The translations under genes and the position numbers were made by a program. The notes below the pieces were generated by a model. The model was not told the DNA's origin and ran no database searches. It worked only from the letters and a program-made list of their open reading frames with translations. DNA of 64,000 bases from Panicum virgatum (lineage: Eukaryota > Streptophyta > Magnoliopsida > Poales > Poaceae): contig NC_053143.1 of NCBI RefSeq assembly GCF_016808335.1, positions 2,451,398 to 2,515,397 of the forward strand, read 5' to 3'. Within the stretch, counting starts at the first letter, position 1. Each line of letters opens with the position of its first letter. Shown here piece after piece: positions 32,973 to 44,045 of this stretch.

Positions 32973-33888
32973 TGATTCATGGTTGTATTCTGACCAAAGT
33001 TGTTTACAATCATGGATTATCATGATCAAATTTATTAATAAAGTACATTATTCTTAAGCCATGCATACTTAATGATTCCAATTTTGGACATAAATCTTAA
33101 TAGCTGGCTTTTGAATATTTTCTTAGTTGAGCCACAAATAACGTTGATAATAATGTTAGGGAAATACTAAGTTTTCTCTGATAAGTGATAATTTGCTCAA
33201 AAAAGAGTATTGGCATAACGTAACCGATTATATGACTTGTGACTACACATGTCATTCTTATCCTGAAGATTATGATTAATTTTATGACTCATGACTATAT
33301 TCTGACCAAAGTTGTTTATGGTCATGTGTCGCTAAGGTTGGTTGAGTAACTAAGTTGCCAGCTCTTGAGCAATATTGGGCATAATTATAAACTAAGTTTT
33401 ATCAGATTAAGCTAATGCTGAATGATATGAATAATAAGAAATTGTGTCAAATCATATGGGTCATTTTTCAATAAAGTTTCCGCTGCAAAAGAAATAACAC
33501 TCTGATTAAGTGTGGCATACGTTCATCATTCTGGCCAAAGCTGATTGATGAACGTGTGACTGCAAAATTTTGTTATTTCGGTTCATCTTCTGGCCAAAGC
33601 TGATTTTGAACTGGAATAATTATTTAAAACTAAGTGTGGCTTGTGTTTATCATTCTGGCCAAAGCTGATTGATAAATACTTGTTCACAATACTTTTGTTG
33701 GTCTTAATCCACTTCTGGACAAAGCTGATTTGGGTTATGATTCAACAAAAGAAGTTTTATGCACATGATATTAAATGTGGCTTGTACTTATTCTTCTGGC
33801 CAAAGCTGATGAATAAGTACTAGTTCACAAAATTCTATTGTTCTTTTCCATTTCTGGCCAAAGCTGATTTGGACTGGTTCAATAGAAG
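32973..33888 (+). other. Array of eight stem-loops with a conserved 17-nt loop (LARD 2)
   Basis: Hairpins are 32973-33019, 33286-33330, 33516-33558, 33572-33620, 33643-33679, 33692-33751, 33784-33820 and 33833-33888. Loops are TTCTGACCAAAGTTGTT (first two), TTCTGGCCAAAGCTGAT (five) and TTCTGGACAAAGCTGAT (sixth). Stems are 10-15 bp (the eighth has a 4-bp inner stem plus an 8-bp outer stem) and differ in sequence, yet remain paired through double substitutions and G-U intermediates. The last six form three tandem units of two hairpins, each unit beginning AARTGTGGC (33508, 33632 and 33773). No known RNA family was recognised. Confidence 0.9.
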
Positions 33889-34655
33889 AAGTTTGTGTTG
33901 ATGCTTGCTAAAGTATTCTATAAAGCATCACATGCCTCTAAAGATCAAAACTAATAAGTGGCACTAAGCAATTAAATGATAGTAACTATGTCTTATGGAA
34001 GGTACATCCATTTATGGATGCAAAATCAAACTTATGAATTATCCCTATTGATGATATGTATTAATTAAGTCATAAGTTCCTAAGATTATTTGAGATACCA
34101 CTATCAAATGTGAAGTGGTTTTATCTGCATCTCATTAGTTCTTAAGATCATAACTAAGATGGCACATACAAATGTCATAAGAGGTGCAGTTCCCATTAGA
34201 AAAATTCAATATTAAGGATATTAATGAAAAATTAATGATTTTATTGATCATCAATATCTAATGGGAAAATATTAAGATAAGTCACTTATGGACAAATACC
34301 AGAATAAAGGGGTGCAATCCCTCAATTCTAAATAAATGTAACAATTAGGGGGAGCAATCCTCAAGATAAGTCATAAAGCATATTTGGCATTAATGGTGAG
34401 TTATTATCCTTATTGTGTATCAATAAGGATAAGATAATGTCATATGTCTCTGGGCATAATTTAGATCAAAGAAAATGAGACTAAGGTAATAAGATGAGTC
34501 TCTAAGTAATAAATTTTTTAAAGAATTGTATTTATAAAAAGAAGGATAACGTCATTAGATTCTCTTAGTATGAAATTATATTTATTTCCAATGTATACAT
34601 TCATGTTATTTTTATATGTTGTAACAAGGATAAACAAACAAATAAATAAAGGTTC

Positions 34656-34778
34656 TTCGAAATATGGTACTATTGCATAGACCATATTTCGAGGGGGGGA
34701 GTGGAACCTTCATTAAGAAAATATTTTCCACTATTTCGAGGGGGAGAGTGGAACCTTCATTAAGAAAATATTTTCCAC
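34656..34778 (+). repeat. Hairpin plus 47-bp direct duplication with internal hairpins
   Basis: An 11-bp perfect stem (34658-34668 with 34681-34691, 12-nt loop) is followed by two copies at a 47-bp offset of a unit starting TTTCGAGGGGG (34687 and 34734). Each copy contains GTGGAA...TTCCAC arms (34701-34731 and 34748-34778). The purine-rich part resembles the element's polypurine tract. Confidence 0.8.
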
Positions 34779-35748
34779 CTCTTTATGTCAGGTAAGAATT
34801 AAATATTGAAGATAAGTTTATCATGTGTCAGTTTCTTATGTGTCATTTAATTGACAATATTATTCTTATTATGAGCTATATGCTAGCCTTAGAACTGAAT
34901 ACTATTTCAGTATCATTTCTCACCACTAATGTCGCTAAGTTGAGAATTAGATGGGAGCTCTAAAGCAAGGAAAAGTAATATTAAAGAAAATAAGCTAAGC
35001 TCATTTATGAATACTTGTTTTAGCTCCTTGTGGTGCTTTTGTGCCCACATGAAGATCTTTGATCAATCCCACTTAAAGTGAAAAGGAATATATATAAGGA
35101 AAAGGGATTGATTATGTTATATAAGATATAAAGAATTAATGATATGTGTTGCTCATCATTTGAAAAACTATTGAAGTCCATAAGTGATACATAAGTACAA
35201 TGAGAAATAAGTTATTTAATTAAGTTTTAAACAATAGGGATATTGTGTACATAAAATCTAGATTTTTTTTTATCTGGATACTAAGATTGTCTTGGTGATA
35301 TTTCTTAAGTTTTGAACAATAATGTTCACCAAGATAAAGGTCCAGGAAATGGGTTGATTCCCATTAAGAGCAATAATTTGCTTATGTTATGGCAGACGTA
35401 AGCATTATGTGTTTGATTAAGTTTTGAGTTGCCCTAAATATTCTTAAAAGGACCGGGATATCTGGGAAATAAGTCCAGGACTGGACCCCTGGAAAAATCA
35501 ATTAAGAACACTTTGCCTTATTGGCATAAATGCAAAGGTGTTATGTTGCATGCCCATAAGTAAGGAGTCCAATATTTTGGACAATTATATTACAAGAAGT
35601 GTTGATACTAAGAAAAATTCCACATAAAGTATTATCAACACTCTTGTGGGAGAAGTCATATGTGGAAGGCTTTAACCAATACTTTTCATAAAGACATCAT
35701 TAAAGATGCAAGTTAAATTGTGGCATGTTTTGAATTATACACCGTCAA

Positions 35749-35775
35749 ATATGGATTTGTGTCCCTAATCCATAT
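35749..35775 (+). repeat. Perfect 9-bp stem-loop in LARD 2
   Basis: Arms ATATGGATT and AATCCATAT are separated by 9 nt. It is another of the many isolated stems in the AT-rich interior. Confidence 0.75.
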
Positions 35776-36607
35776 CATTTTTTTTTCAGAAGATAAGAAA
35801 TTGCTTTAAGCAATTTATCCCGGAAATTATTAAATGAAAGAGTGCAATTTTGGATCGAGTAACATGTCAAGAGGTATTCCCAGACCTAAGACATTGTGAA
35901 AGATTGAATCCAGAATCAAATATGAATATTCAAGGCCTACATAAACTCTGTTTAAGACTAAGTGGTGCTTGACAAATTAAGTATGTCATAAGTGTTGAGC
36001 ATCAAATAAGTTCTAAAATTATGGTGCTCAATATGAAAGCATTAAGTGATGTGACATAAGTTTTAAAGATTGAGCATCATGTTCATAGGCTTGCCTAATA
36101 CATTGCCGGCATAAAAGATAAATGGCAGCCTATTAACTAAGGGACAAGATATGATTATGGAAATACATTGGTTTTCTTCCTCCTTTAAAAGTGCATGCAC
36201 ATAAGAATAAATATATGAGGATAAACATATATGTTTAATGCATATAAAGGAAAACCAACTGCACTCAGGGACTATTATAACCATATATCTCCCCATAAGC
36301 CTAAGAGGAATCACTTTGATTTTGAATGGGAACCATGGTCACTTAGTCCTGTGGTACTTAATTGACTGCAGTGATTGATTGATCTGGTGTACCATCTTTT
36401 GAGAAGTGAGTCCGTAAGTTTTACATAAGCATAAGGAATAAGTTTTGGAGCTCCTAAGTTAAAGAAGTTCATTTGATATGAGGTGGCACACTATAGCAAC
36501 TGGGTTCAATGGTATGTATGATTCACCATTGTAATCTCTTTGTCTTGGTGCGTCATTTTGTTGAAAAATGGACTTATAAGTTTAAGTCTTACGATCAAGG
36601 GGGAGAA

Positions 36608-36999
36608 TGTTAGACTGTGAACTGTAAAGCTTAAACAGTAAGCTTAACAGTGAATATACAGTAAAGCAATTAATGAAGAACTAAAGAAGATAAGAGAACG
36701 GGAACGAACGTTCCCGTTCCCGTCCTGATCGGGGGCGGAAACCGACCCAGGGATGTCGGTCCCCCCCGGTGAGCCACGACTATAAAAAGAGAAGGGATAA
36801 AACCCCGTAAGGCATCCGATCCGCTCGTTGTGGCCATCACCGGGGTTTTAGTGACCGGCTCAAACACACACACATACACAGAGGCAAGAAGAACAGAGCA
36901 AGAAGAAGAAAGACGGAAGCTCAAGAGCAAAGGTACTAAACCTAATTGAGCTCCCTTTTTGTGGTTCCATTTGAGCTAGAGATCCTAGAACATCTAACA
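36608..36999 (+). repeat. LARD 2 3' LTR
   Basis: This 392-bp LTR is preceded directly by the polypurine tract and nearly identical to the 5' LTR. Confidence 0.94.
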
Positions 37000-37004
37000 C
37001 TGAA

Positions 37005-39283
37005 GTCCTCACCTCATCAGGGCCTGTAGACGTACCGGAGTCCCTTGCTTCTTCCCCGCCTCTGAACCACGAGCGAACGTGGCCTAGTCGAGGTAGGAAC
37101 GCCTTCTTGAAGTTTGCCTTCGGGTTCGGTGTGATCTCTTCGTCAGAAGGGTAACTGAACTCGTGAGTCACCATGGGAGAGACCCACTCCATCTTCGAAT
37201 CATCTCCGGAGTGTGCTGCCAGTGCGGTGCACATGGCGACATTCTCTCGGGCATCTTCTGGCATCTTCTCCGTCTTGTGTGAAGGAGCGTGATCACCCTA
37301 TTCTATTCCATGGAGGGCGGAAGCTTGTGTTGCTGCTGCGTCTTGCGTGAGAGCGACGCCGTCTTGAGCTTGGGGAAGCGCCGCCTGGTTCAGTGCTGGT
37401 GATGACCCCTCGACTCCTTCCATGGGCGTGGGTGATGGAGACCGGTCTAGTAGACTCCCTGTGGAGTCCACGCTTGGCGTAGCTTGGCCTTGCATTCCAC
37501 CGTGGCCGAGGATGATCGGCGCGTGTTCCTCGGTTGCGGCGGCCTCCCTTGCATTGGCGCCACCACCCTGTGCCCGTCGTGGCTTCGGTGTCAACCGAGT
37601 GAGGAGGTAATTATACATCTCGTCGCCCTCCAAGTCAGGCGAGATGCGGAAGGAGATACGGTTGTTCTCTTGGTGAAGCTCTCGATCAGGTTGGATGCGA
37701 ACTTGAGTGTGCCTCAGCACCAACTCTTCGAGCTCGCGGTACAACGCGTAGCGGTTCCTCCGGTGCCTCTCGCGCTTGCGCTGGTTCTCCATGGGAGCAG
37801 CTTGAACGCGAGGTGGAGCTTGACGTGCCGGCGCAGCCTGTCGTGCAGCCGTACTAGGAGCACCTTTTCTTGTCGCCTTTGTGCTGGAACTCCATTCCTC
37901 GGGGAAGATGGGGCTCGAGCAGGCTCCCTCCCATACGAGGAGTCGCGAACTCGCCATTGCTGAGTCGGGTGGGGACGCGCAGTGTAGTCTTGTCGCCTTG
38001 ACCAACTATTCCAACGAGGAGGCAAGGTGGCTTGCCTACGTTGGAAAGTGTGGGGTGGTGGAGATCGACGTCGTGGTGCCAGCATCTGACGCTCATGTTG
38101 CGGGCGACGACTAGGAACGGGTCGCTCCGCCCTGCCCCTGGCTCGTGCTGACGACGTCTCAGGTGCTTCTTTGCTGTTGAAGCCTTCTCCCGAGTTGAGC
38201 CACTTGGTCTTGAAGTCGGCGCAGCTCCTGCCTCATGCCTTCATCTTGAGGTGCTGATTCATTAGTCTGCAAAACTGCAAACTTGTTGGTGTTAGCTATA
38301 GACGGCTCTTCGTTCGCCGTTGCGTGGTAGCAGGACACCCATCCGGTCGGCCGGATTGGTGTGCTATTGACGAAGGAGGCAGTAGGTCCCAGGAGCCGAG
38401 TTTGCTTGCTTGAGCGCCGCCTCTTCCAGTACTCCCGCATGATCATGCGGCGCACCAGACTCTTGATCTTGCCCGGCCCGTGCGCCCACTCGTCGGGGAA
38501 CACGTCGTACGGCGGCTCCAACGTGCTGGGTAGGTGAACACCTTGTCGAGAAGGACTCCCGTGTCGAGGGACCAGTCCTCATCCAGGACTGTGCTCTGGG
38601 CGATGCGGGAGCTGATCTGTTGGTGTAGCCGCTGCACCTTGCGGTCCTTTCTTCTGTAGTTGCGAAGCGGATGAGGACTTGCGGCGTGGCGGGCGAAGGA
38701 CATCTTCCGTCGCAGATCGCCAGACGTGGCTTCAAGAGCTTCCAGGAGCTCGACCTCTGTGCGCTCCACAGCTGGAGCAGGCGCTTCTTGAACGGGTGTT
38801 GGTGTAGGTGTACAGAGAGTCGTAGTCGCCGCCCTCCTGTTGACCGCCTTGGCGCGCAGTTGTTGCGCAGCCCGCACGTCTCCCTTCATGTCGGCCACCA
38901 CGGATTCTTCAAGAGACCCCGCGCCTCTAACATCAAGTTGCGCCGCTCCTTCCTGGCCTTGGCCGAAGCTCTCTTCTGAGCTTTTCCATGCTGGACCGAC
39001 TGGAATTGCGCCGGGTCCTGTGTCACGAGCATGTAGGTCTTGTCGCGGTACTCAGAAGACAGCCACGGGAGGAAACGGTCCGAACTGGATCAGGGTCGGC
39101 TCCTGGGTGTTGATGGCGACTTGGGCAGCCCCAGCTTGGTCGACGATCGTCGCCGGTGTGGGCAGCACTTCGGCCTTGGTGACGACGGCTCTTCCATCTT
39201 CCGCGGGGAGCACGCCTGAGTCTTGACAGTAACGGACGGTCCTCCTGCAGGAAGGGGACTCCTCATCAGGACAGCTCCACGTC
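37005..39283 (-). pseudogene. Tat gypsy 5' gag/leader region, decayed
   Basis: Gag-type N-terminal sequence is spread over several frames: 38443-38901 ([20 protein letters not shown]), 37298-38005 (ENQRKRERHRRNRYALYREL, RISPDLEGDEMYNYLLTRL) and about 37005-37264 (FKKAFLPRLGHVRSWFRGGE). Frames change and stops occur between them. The reading frame at 37005 does not continue into the gag frame at 30586 across LARD 2 without a shift. This part is therefore more damaged than pol. Confidence 0.6.
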
Positions 39284-39566
39284 CAGTGGCGGAACCATGA
39301 TTGAGTTGAATCCCGGGCTGAGTTTTAAATATAGTTGTGACAAAAACCAGACGTCGACAAACTCACAGTTCAAAAGATACACGAGAACATAATGGAAGTT
39401 CAAAAGATACACGAGAACATAATAGAAAGATAGAAAACATACAACAAGTGTCATCGCGAAGTAGTATATTTATTTTTCTTCAGCAATTTTTTGGGCTTCT
39501 TCAGCAATTTTTTGGGCCGAACCCCGGGCCATGGCCCGGGTGGCCCGGGGTGTACATCCGCCACTG
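39284..39566. mobile_element. hAT MITE, 283 bp
   Basis: The 10-bp TIRs CAGTGGCGGA and TCCGCCACTG are perfect, with an exact 8-bp TSD TCCACGTC at 39276-39283 and 39567-39574. The interior has a short direct repeat (GTTCAAAAGATACACGAGA twice, near 39368 and 39399) and no coding capacity. Confidence 0.95.
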
Positions 39567-39574
39567 TCCACGTC

Positions 39575-39685
39575 CAAGGACACCATGCATCATGCTGTGT
39601 TGGTTGGAGAATGGCGAAGACGAATCCGACGACCACTGCGCAGCAGAGATGGGAGGAGAACCATATCCCACTGGGCGTGCCAGTT
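39575..39685 (-). other. Tat leader and primer-binding region
   Basis: On the minus strand, directly after the LTR end CAAACA, comes A then ACTGGCACGCCCAGTGGGA (complement of about 39666-39684). This is the position of the primer-binding site in grass gypsy elements. Confidence 0.65.
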
Positions 39686-41782
39686 TGTTTGGAGAGAAAA
39701 TTCGCACATGATTTTCTCTGCGCAGAAAATAAAGAAGCGGGTGTGCCAGTGTATATAGAAATACACAAAAGAAATAAAAATGTGGGAACACAAACTTTAC
39801 TTATATTTTATAAAATACAAATAAGGTTCCCAATACAAATGCGCACCGCAGACAGCCTGCTGGCGGTGATCTGACTCAGGCGACATGGTCTTCTGGTTCC
39901 CGAGGCCTCGGAAAGCTCCTGGTTAATTACCTCCGCAAGTCTAGCTTGCTGGAGTACCTCCGATTCTACTGTTGTGGTCGTCGTCATCAATCTTCGCTCG
40001 CATTCTCCATGCATGTGTGGTGGTGGTGGTGTAGATGGCGCCGGCGTCATCCATGGCCTCGTCGGTCCATGAGCCGGTGCAACCTCGCTGGGACATCAGC
40101 AGCGTCCGCATAGGTCGTCCGGCCTCGTCGGTCTCGGACGGCGTCGTAGTCGTAGTAGAGGTGGGTCGTCGATGCAGAGTCGGCGAGCTGGACGGAGTTG
40201 ACGAAGTGTCGTGGCAGCAGATCGTAGGCAAAGTAGTTCTGCGGGAAAATTCCCATCCGCAGGACACTTGAATCTTGCAATGCAGCTTGTTCTTCGGTGG
40301 AGCACGTACTTGCATGGCACTGTATCTTGCTTGCTTCTCTACAGGTGCACTTGCACGGTTACGGTGCGTGCCTGGGCTTGCATGTGGGCATCGGCTTCTC
40401 GGCTCCACGCGTGGCCTTCAACATGACACGGCAGCCTGACGTCAACACCGCCGGCGCCGTCGTCGCCACGCCTTGCCGTGGCGTCCTTGCAGCGACGCCG
40501 GTGGCGGCTCCGGGCCGGTCTCGTCGCTCGGCGCTTCGGTGTCCTCACGGTGCCATCGGCGGCGGCGGCTCGGCGCCGTCATCGGCCGGCAGCCGGGCTT
40601 GGAGTCGTCGCTAGTAGCCGGGCTCGGAGTCGTCGCCGGGGTGTTGTCGCCGGCCATCTCAGTGTCCTCGCGGCACCGTCGTCGTTGGTCGGCAGCCGGG
40701 CTTGACGATGCGGGTTGGTGTCGTCGCCGGTAGTGGCGCCGGCGTCGGTGTGGTGTCGTCGCCGGCCGGACCTTCATTATCTCGTCTCCATCACATGCTC
40801 GTTCACCACTTCTTCGACGACGTAGATGGATGACGACCCGGCGAACACCAGTGGACGTGTGTGCATGCAAATCTGTAGAAGAATTGGGAGAGGATAGAAG
40901 GTTAACCTGCGGCGCTTCCGATGACGAACAGAGGCGCCACGGCTTCTTCCCCGACTCCCTTGACTCGCTTGTCGGCCCCTGCTTGGCGTCGGCGAGGTTG
41001 CCGACTCCGGCTCTTCGTGGCGTGGATGAAGGCGACGGCGGCGGGGAAGATGAAGACGCAGCCGGACGTGACCTCCTTGGCTTCCCTCGCGCCTGCCTTC
41101 TTGACTCCCTCCCGAATGGAACCTCTAGCACGGAGGGGTGTGTGCCTTTATATAGGCCGGGTTCAGGTGAGGCTTTCGCTAGGTTTGCCATCAGCCGCCG
41201 CCCGTTCTGTTGAGAGAAATCCGCTGGCGTGCTTACCCCCCCCCCCGGCCCCTCGCGTGCAGAACGGAGTAGATAAGCATCCTAGGCTCATGGCCACCCG
41301 ACATCACTGCATCGTGGGCCTGTCCCAGAAACCCTCTTGTACACGTGCGTGCATGAGCAGCCAACAAACGCTTCTCATATCTTGTTACAAGCCAATGTGC
41401 GGAGGCGCTGTTGTCACCGCGAGAGAGTTCAGGGGGTCGCCTTGATGCTTCTGGAATCTTCTAAATTGCGCCGGCTGCCGCGTGGGCCCGGCCACATGGC
41501 GGTTCATCCCCTTATCGTGCAAAGTATGAACAGGTGCACACAGCCTCTCGTACGTACGCGTCGGCCCTGCATATACGTATATATAGTAGCATGGGCTTCA
41601 CACACACCATTCACGTGCATGCGTACCCTGCATGTTCTCTTGATTTGCTTGGGGCTTCACACGTTAGCTTAGCTCCCGTGATATCTACACAGCTAATCTT
41701 TATTAGTCTCTTTATATAATCAGCGTACAATGCAGATGATTGATAAATTTATATTAATGGACGCACAAAATTTCGTCAAACA
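39686..41782 (-). repeat. Right (5') LTR of the Tat element
   Basis: The LTR is about 2,097 bp, with TGTTTG...CAAACA-type ends in sense. A minus-strand TATA box (CCTATATAAA, complement of 41147-41156) precedes about 1.46 kb of R-U5 that is GC-rich in its middle. The outer edge at 41782 is set by the inverted terminal words and the GCCGC repeat, so it is less certain than the inner edge. Confidence 0.65.
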
Positions 41783-41787
41783 GCCGC

Positions 41788-42336
41788 CACCGGCTAGCCT
41801 GAGCCTCTGCCGCAGCCGAGAGGGAGGGTGCCCACCTGATATGCCGCCCGGGTTCATGGCAGCTTCCAGGAAGAAGCCACCGCGCTGGCCGCTTCTACAA
41901 CCTGATGTCGTCGGCATAGTGGGATGCTGTGGAGCAGTATGAACAGATGGAACTACCAGTAGCAAGCATATTGCCGCTCCTCTTCTTATCGTGCTTGCTG
42001 GCCACCAAATTAGTCAACTCGAAACGATTATTCTTGCTCTTATCATGGTGCAAATTAAGAAATTCCTCAAGACCACGAGACCACGTGTTCCATCATCACA
42101 GCAGAATTTCTTTTGCAAAGTTTCAGAAGCAACTCGCCACACATGCTTGGTTATCTGGTCAACGGCGCTAGTTAGTGATGCTAGCATGATATTCCTTTGT
42201 CGATTACAGGATGATAAATAACTCACTAAAATGCTGACTTTTTTTTTTCATAGCCTTGTGTGTGATTGCGGGAACAGCAAGTTTTCATGAACACTAGCTG
42301 GTGGGCCCGCTCAAGGTTAGCATGTGATCACCAGCA
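41788..42336. other. Possible 5' flank of phosphatase copy B
   Basis: If the Tat element is removed at its GCCGC repeats, the minus strand reads CCGGTGGCGGCGCCCAGC into exon 1 of copy B. A GTG then stands where a start ATG GCG GCG would be expected, with an in-frame TAG two codons upstream. No other gene is visible. Confidence 0.4.
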
Positions 42337-42503
42337 AGAGGATTCGTAGCCTAGTGGTTACAGCCTTACAGGTGTCTCGGTAGCATCTTAGTCATAGGTT
42401 CGACTTATGAATGTGTGTGCATAGGGAATGAGTTCAAAGGGGTGAGTGTGTGTGCATTATGAGTGTGTGGGTTGTATTGTATAATCGAAAAAATATAAGC
42501 ACC
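42337..42503 (+). mobile_element. tRNA-derived SINE, second copy
   Basis: It has an A box (tagcctagtgg, 42347-42357), a B box (ggttcgactta, near 42397-42407) and the same GTGTGTGCATTATGAGTGTG-type body as 7286-7442. Confidence 0.72.
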
Positions 42504-44045
42504 ATTTTTATTGGCATCTACACGACTACGCCAACACGACCCAAGGGGGTTTAGAGAGAATTGAAGAACCTAAGTAGCTAGGTTCCACCAGCAAAACTAA
42601 AACCATTTCTCGCTCGTACACACCTCTCTACCAGTCAGTCGGCGGACTCCGGTAGCTAAGGCACGAGCTCAAACTGATTTGAAATACATTACAAACAACA
42701 TGCAATTTGTTTATCAAACATGCGCATTCGCATTTTGATTTTTCAAACCACCCTGATGCCGTCGCCTACGGGGCACCGGCACAGTGCGCGATTGCTCGTC
42801 CCCCACCTCCCGCCGCTCCTCCATCTCCATGCCCAAATCAGCCAACTACAACCAAGGCCGAGACCGGCTCAGCGTGTCAACTGCGAGCTCCCTCCCGATC
42901 TTGCAGCCATGGCCGCGGAGAGATGGGTGGCTAACATTGCGAAACCATAGCATCAATATAATTTTGATAATTTGATACATTTCATTAGCTGATACCAATG
43001 CATTTGGTAATGATGAAACAGAGCTTACTATCGTTCTCTGTTGTGGATGCGGTATGAAGTTCCACCCTACCCTGTACCAGTATATTAATTTTATCAAAGT
43101 GGTATGATTGTGCGCCACAACTTGCGTCTGCTTATTGTTTATGGTGGCATGTGTTTTTGACCCATCTATTTTATTATAGCTAACTCATGATGTGGCCAAT
43201 TCAAAGGAGGCTATAGACCATAAACATATGGTTTAGTTAAATAATTTTGCAGACTAGATGTTACTCGAGTCAAACCACCTTTGCTGCTTCATGCTTATGG
43301 GTGGAGTATTTGTTTGATTATTATACCTAAGATAAAATGAGATTTGATAAAACCATATGCATGGTGTTCATGTGCCAGTATGTTAAAGCCTACGGTTATT
43401 AAATAATATAATGTTCCATATGGTTGAGCATATGGCATGTGGGCCCATCTCCTATGGTTCTAGAAGTTCAAATTCTTGCGTGGTTTTCTGCTGGGAACGA
43501 ACGGAGAGCTTAACACCAAGATTTAAATTTGAATGAATGATGGATGATATGGTGTTAGCGCGCGATCTGGGCCAACACACGAGCGCGCACGGTCGCGCAG
43601 CACGAGGAGGAACTCGATGCTGCACCTCCTACATGGAGCGGTCAGACCGGTCAGACCGATCGCCAGGGTGAATCGGCAACCATGCCAAATATAGATATAC
43701 CAGTTGCAATCCACAAAATCAATGTGATTCTAATTCCAACAACATAAAAAGTTCACAGCATGTTTATTATTGCCTGCAAAATCATCGTGTTATCTCGTTT
43801 ACTTTTTAAGATTAAAAGATAGTGACCTGCTAACAAAGAAACATGGGGAAGACTAACAGCACGTTTGGTTCCAAGTATGTTGTACCAGCGCGCTGACGAT
43901 TATTGGCTGTTCAAATTCAACCATGAAAAACAAAGGCAGTTGCAGAGTTGCCTTATTCACGAAGAAAATAGCAATATATGGTGTTCATGAGTCTGGAGCA
44001 CACGCAGAAGAATATACAATATAAAAAACACTGAAAACCCTTCAG
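42504..44045. other. Unassigned intergenic stretch
   Basis: A GC-rich, gene-start-like patch (42755-42930) and AT-rich sequence with MITE-like words (from about 43850) are present. No exon, domain or complete element could be supported. Confidence 0.3.

Larger units (their letters stand above)
30592..36999 (+). mobile_element. LARD 2: pol-less copia-style LTR retrotransposon
   Basis: The element is 6,408 bp, inserted in the Tat gag and flanked by TSD CTGAA (30587-30591 and 37000-37004). LTRs are 30592-30982 and 36608-36999. By eye they differ at four substitutions and one T, about 1%, so the insertion is recent. The primer-binding site is TGGCATCAAGAGC at 30984 and the polypurine tract GATCAAGGGGGAGAA at 36593-36607. 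The interior lacks gag and pol. It holds an antisense promoter-like GC-rich segment (31262-32040) and 4.5 kb of AT-rich sequence with stem-loop arrays. LTR near-identity shows that such an element was mobilised recently in trans. Confidence 0.93.
12160..41782 (-). mobile_element. Tat-type Ty3/gypsy retrotransposon with nested insertions (whole)
   Basis: Sense runs right to left. The right LTR is 39686-41782; primer-binding region, gag, protease, RT, RNase H and integrase follow down to 22978, then a long 3' non-coding region and a left LTR-like segment starting at 12160. Outer edges are TGTTTG...CAAACA-type, and the 5-bp repeat GCCGC lies at 12155-12159 and 41783-41787. Inside are LARD 1 (14455-20046), LARD 2 (30592-36999) and a hAT MITE (39284-39566). 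The outer TSD is short and in GC-rich DNA, and the two LTRs differ in length, so treating this as one insertion is an inference. The coding core is certain. Confidence 0.62.

Noticed and set aside
33508..33900. CRISPR-like array (regularly spaced short repeats)
   Set aside because: The context is a plant LTR retrotransposon. Repeats are hairpin loops with self-complementary flanks, not repeats with foreign spacers, and no cas genes exist.
33508..33900. microRNA precursor cluster
   Set aside because: Most stems are 10-15 bp with 17-nt loops, too short for plant miRNA duplexes.
39337..39874. Plus-strand frames around 39337-39874
   Set aside because: They cross the borders of a hAT MITE and the Tat LTR, so they cannot be a single gene.
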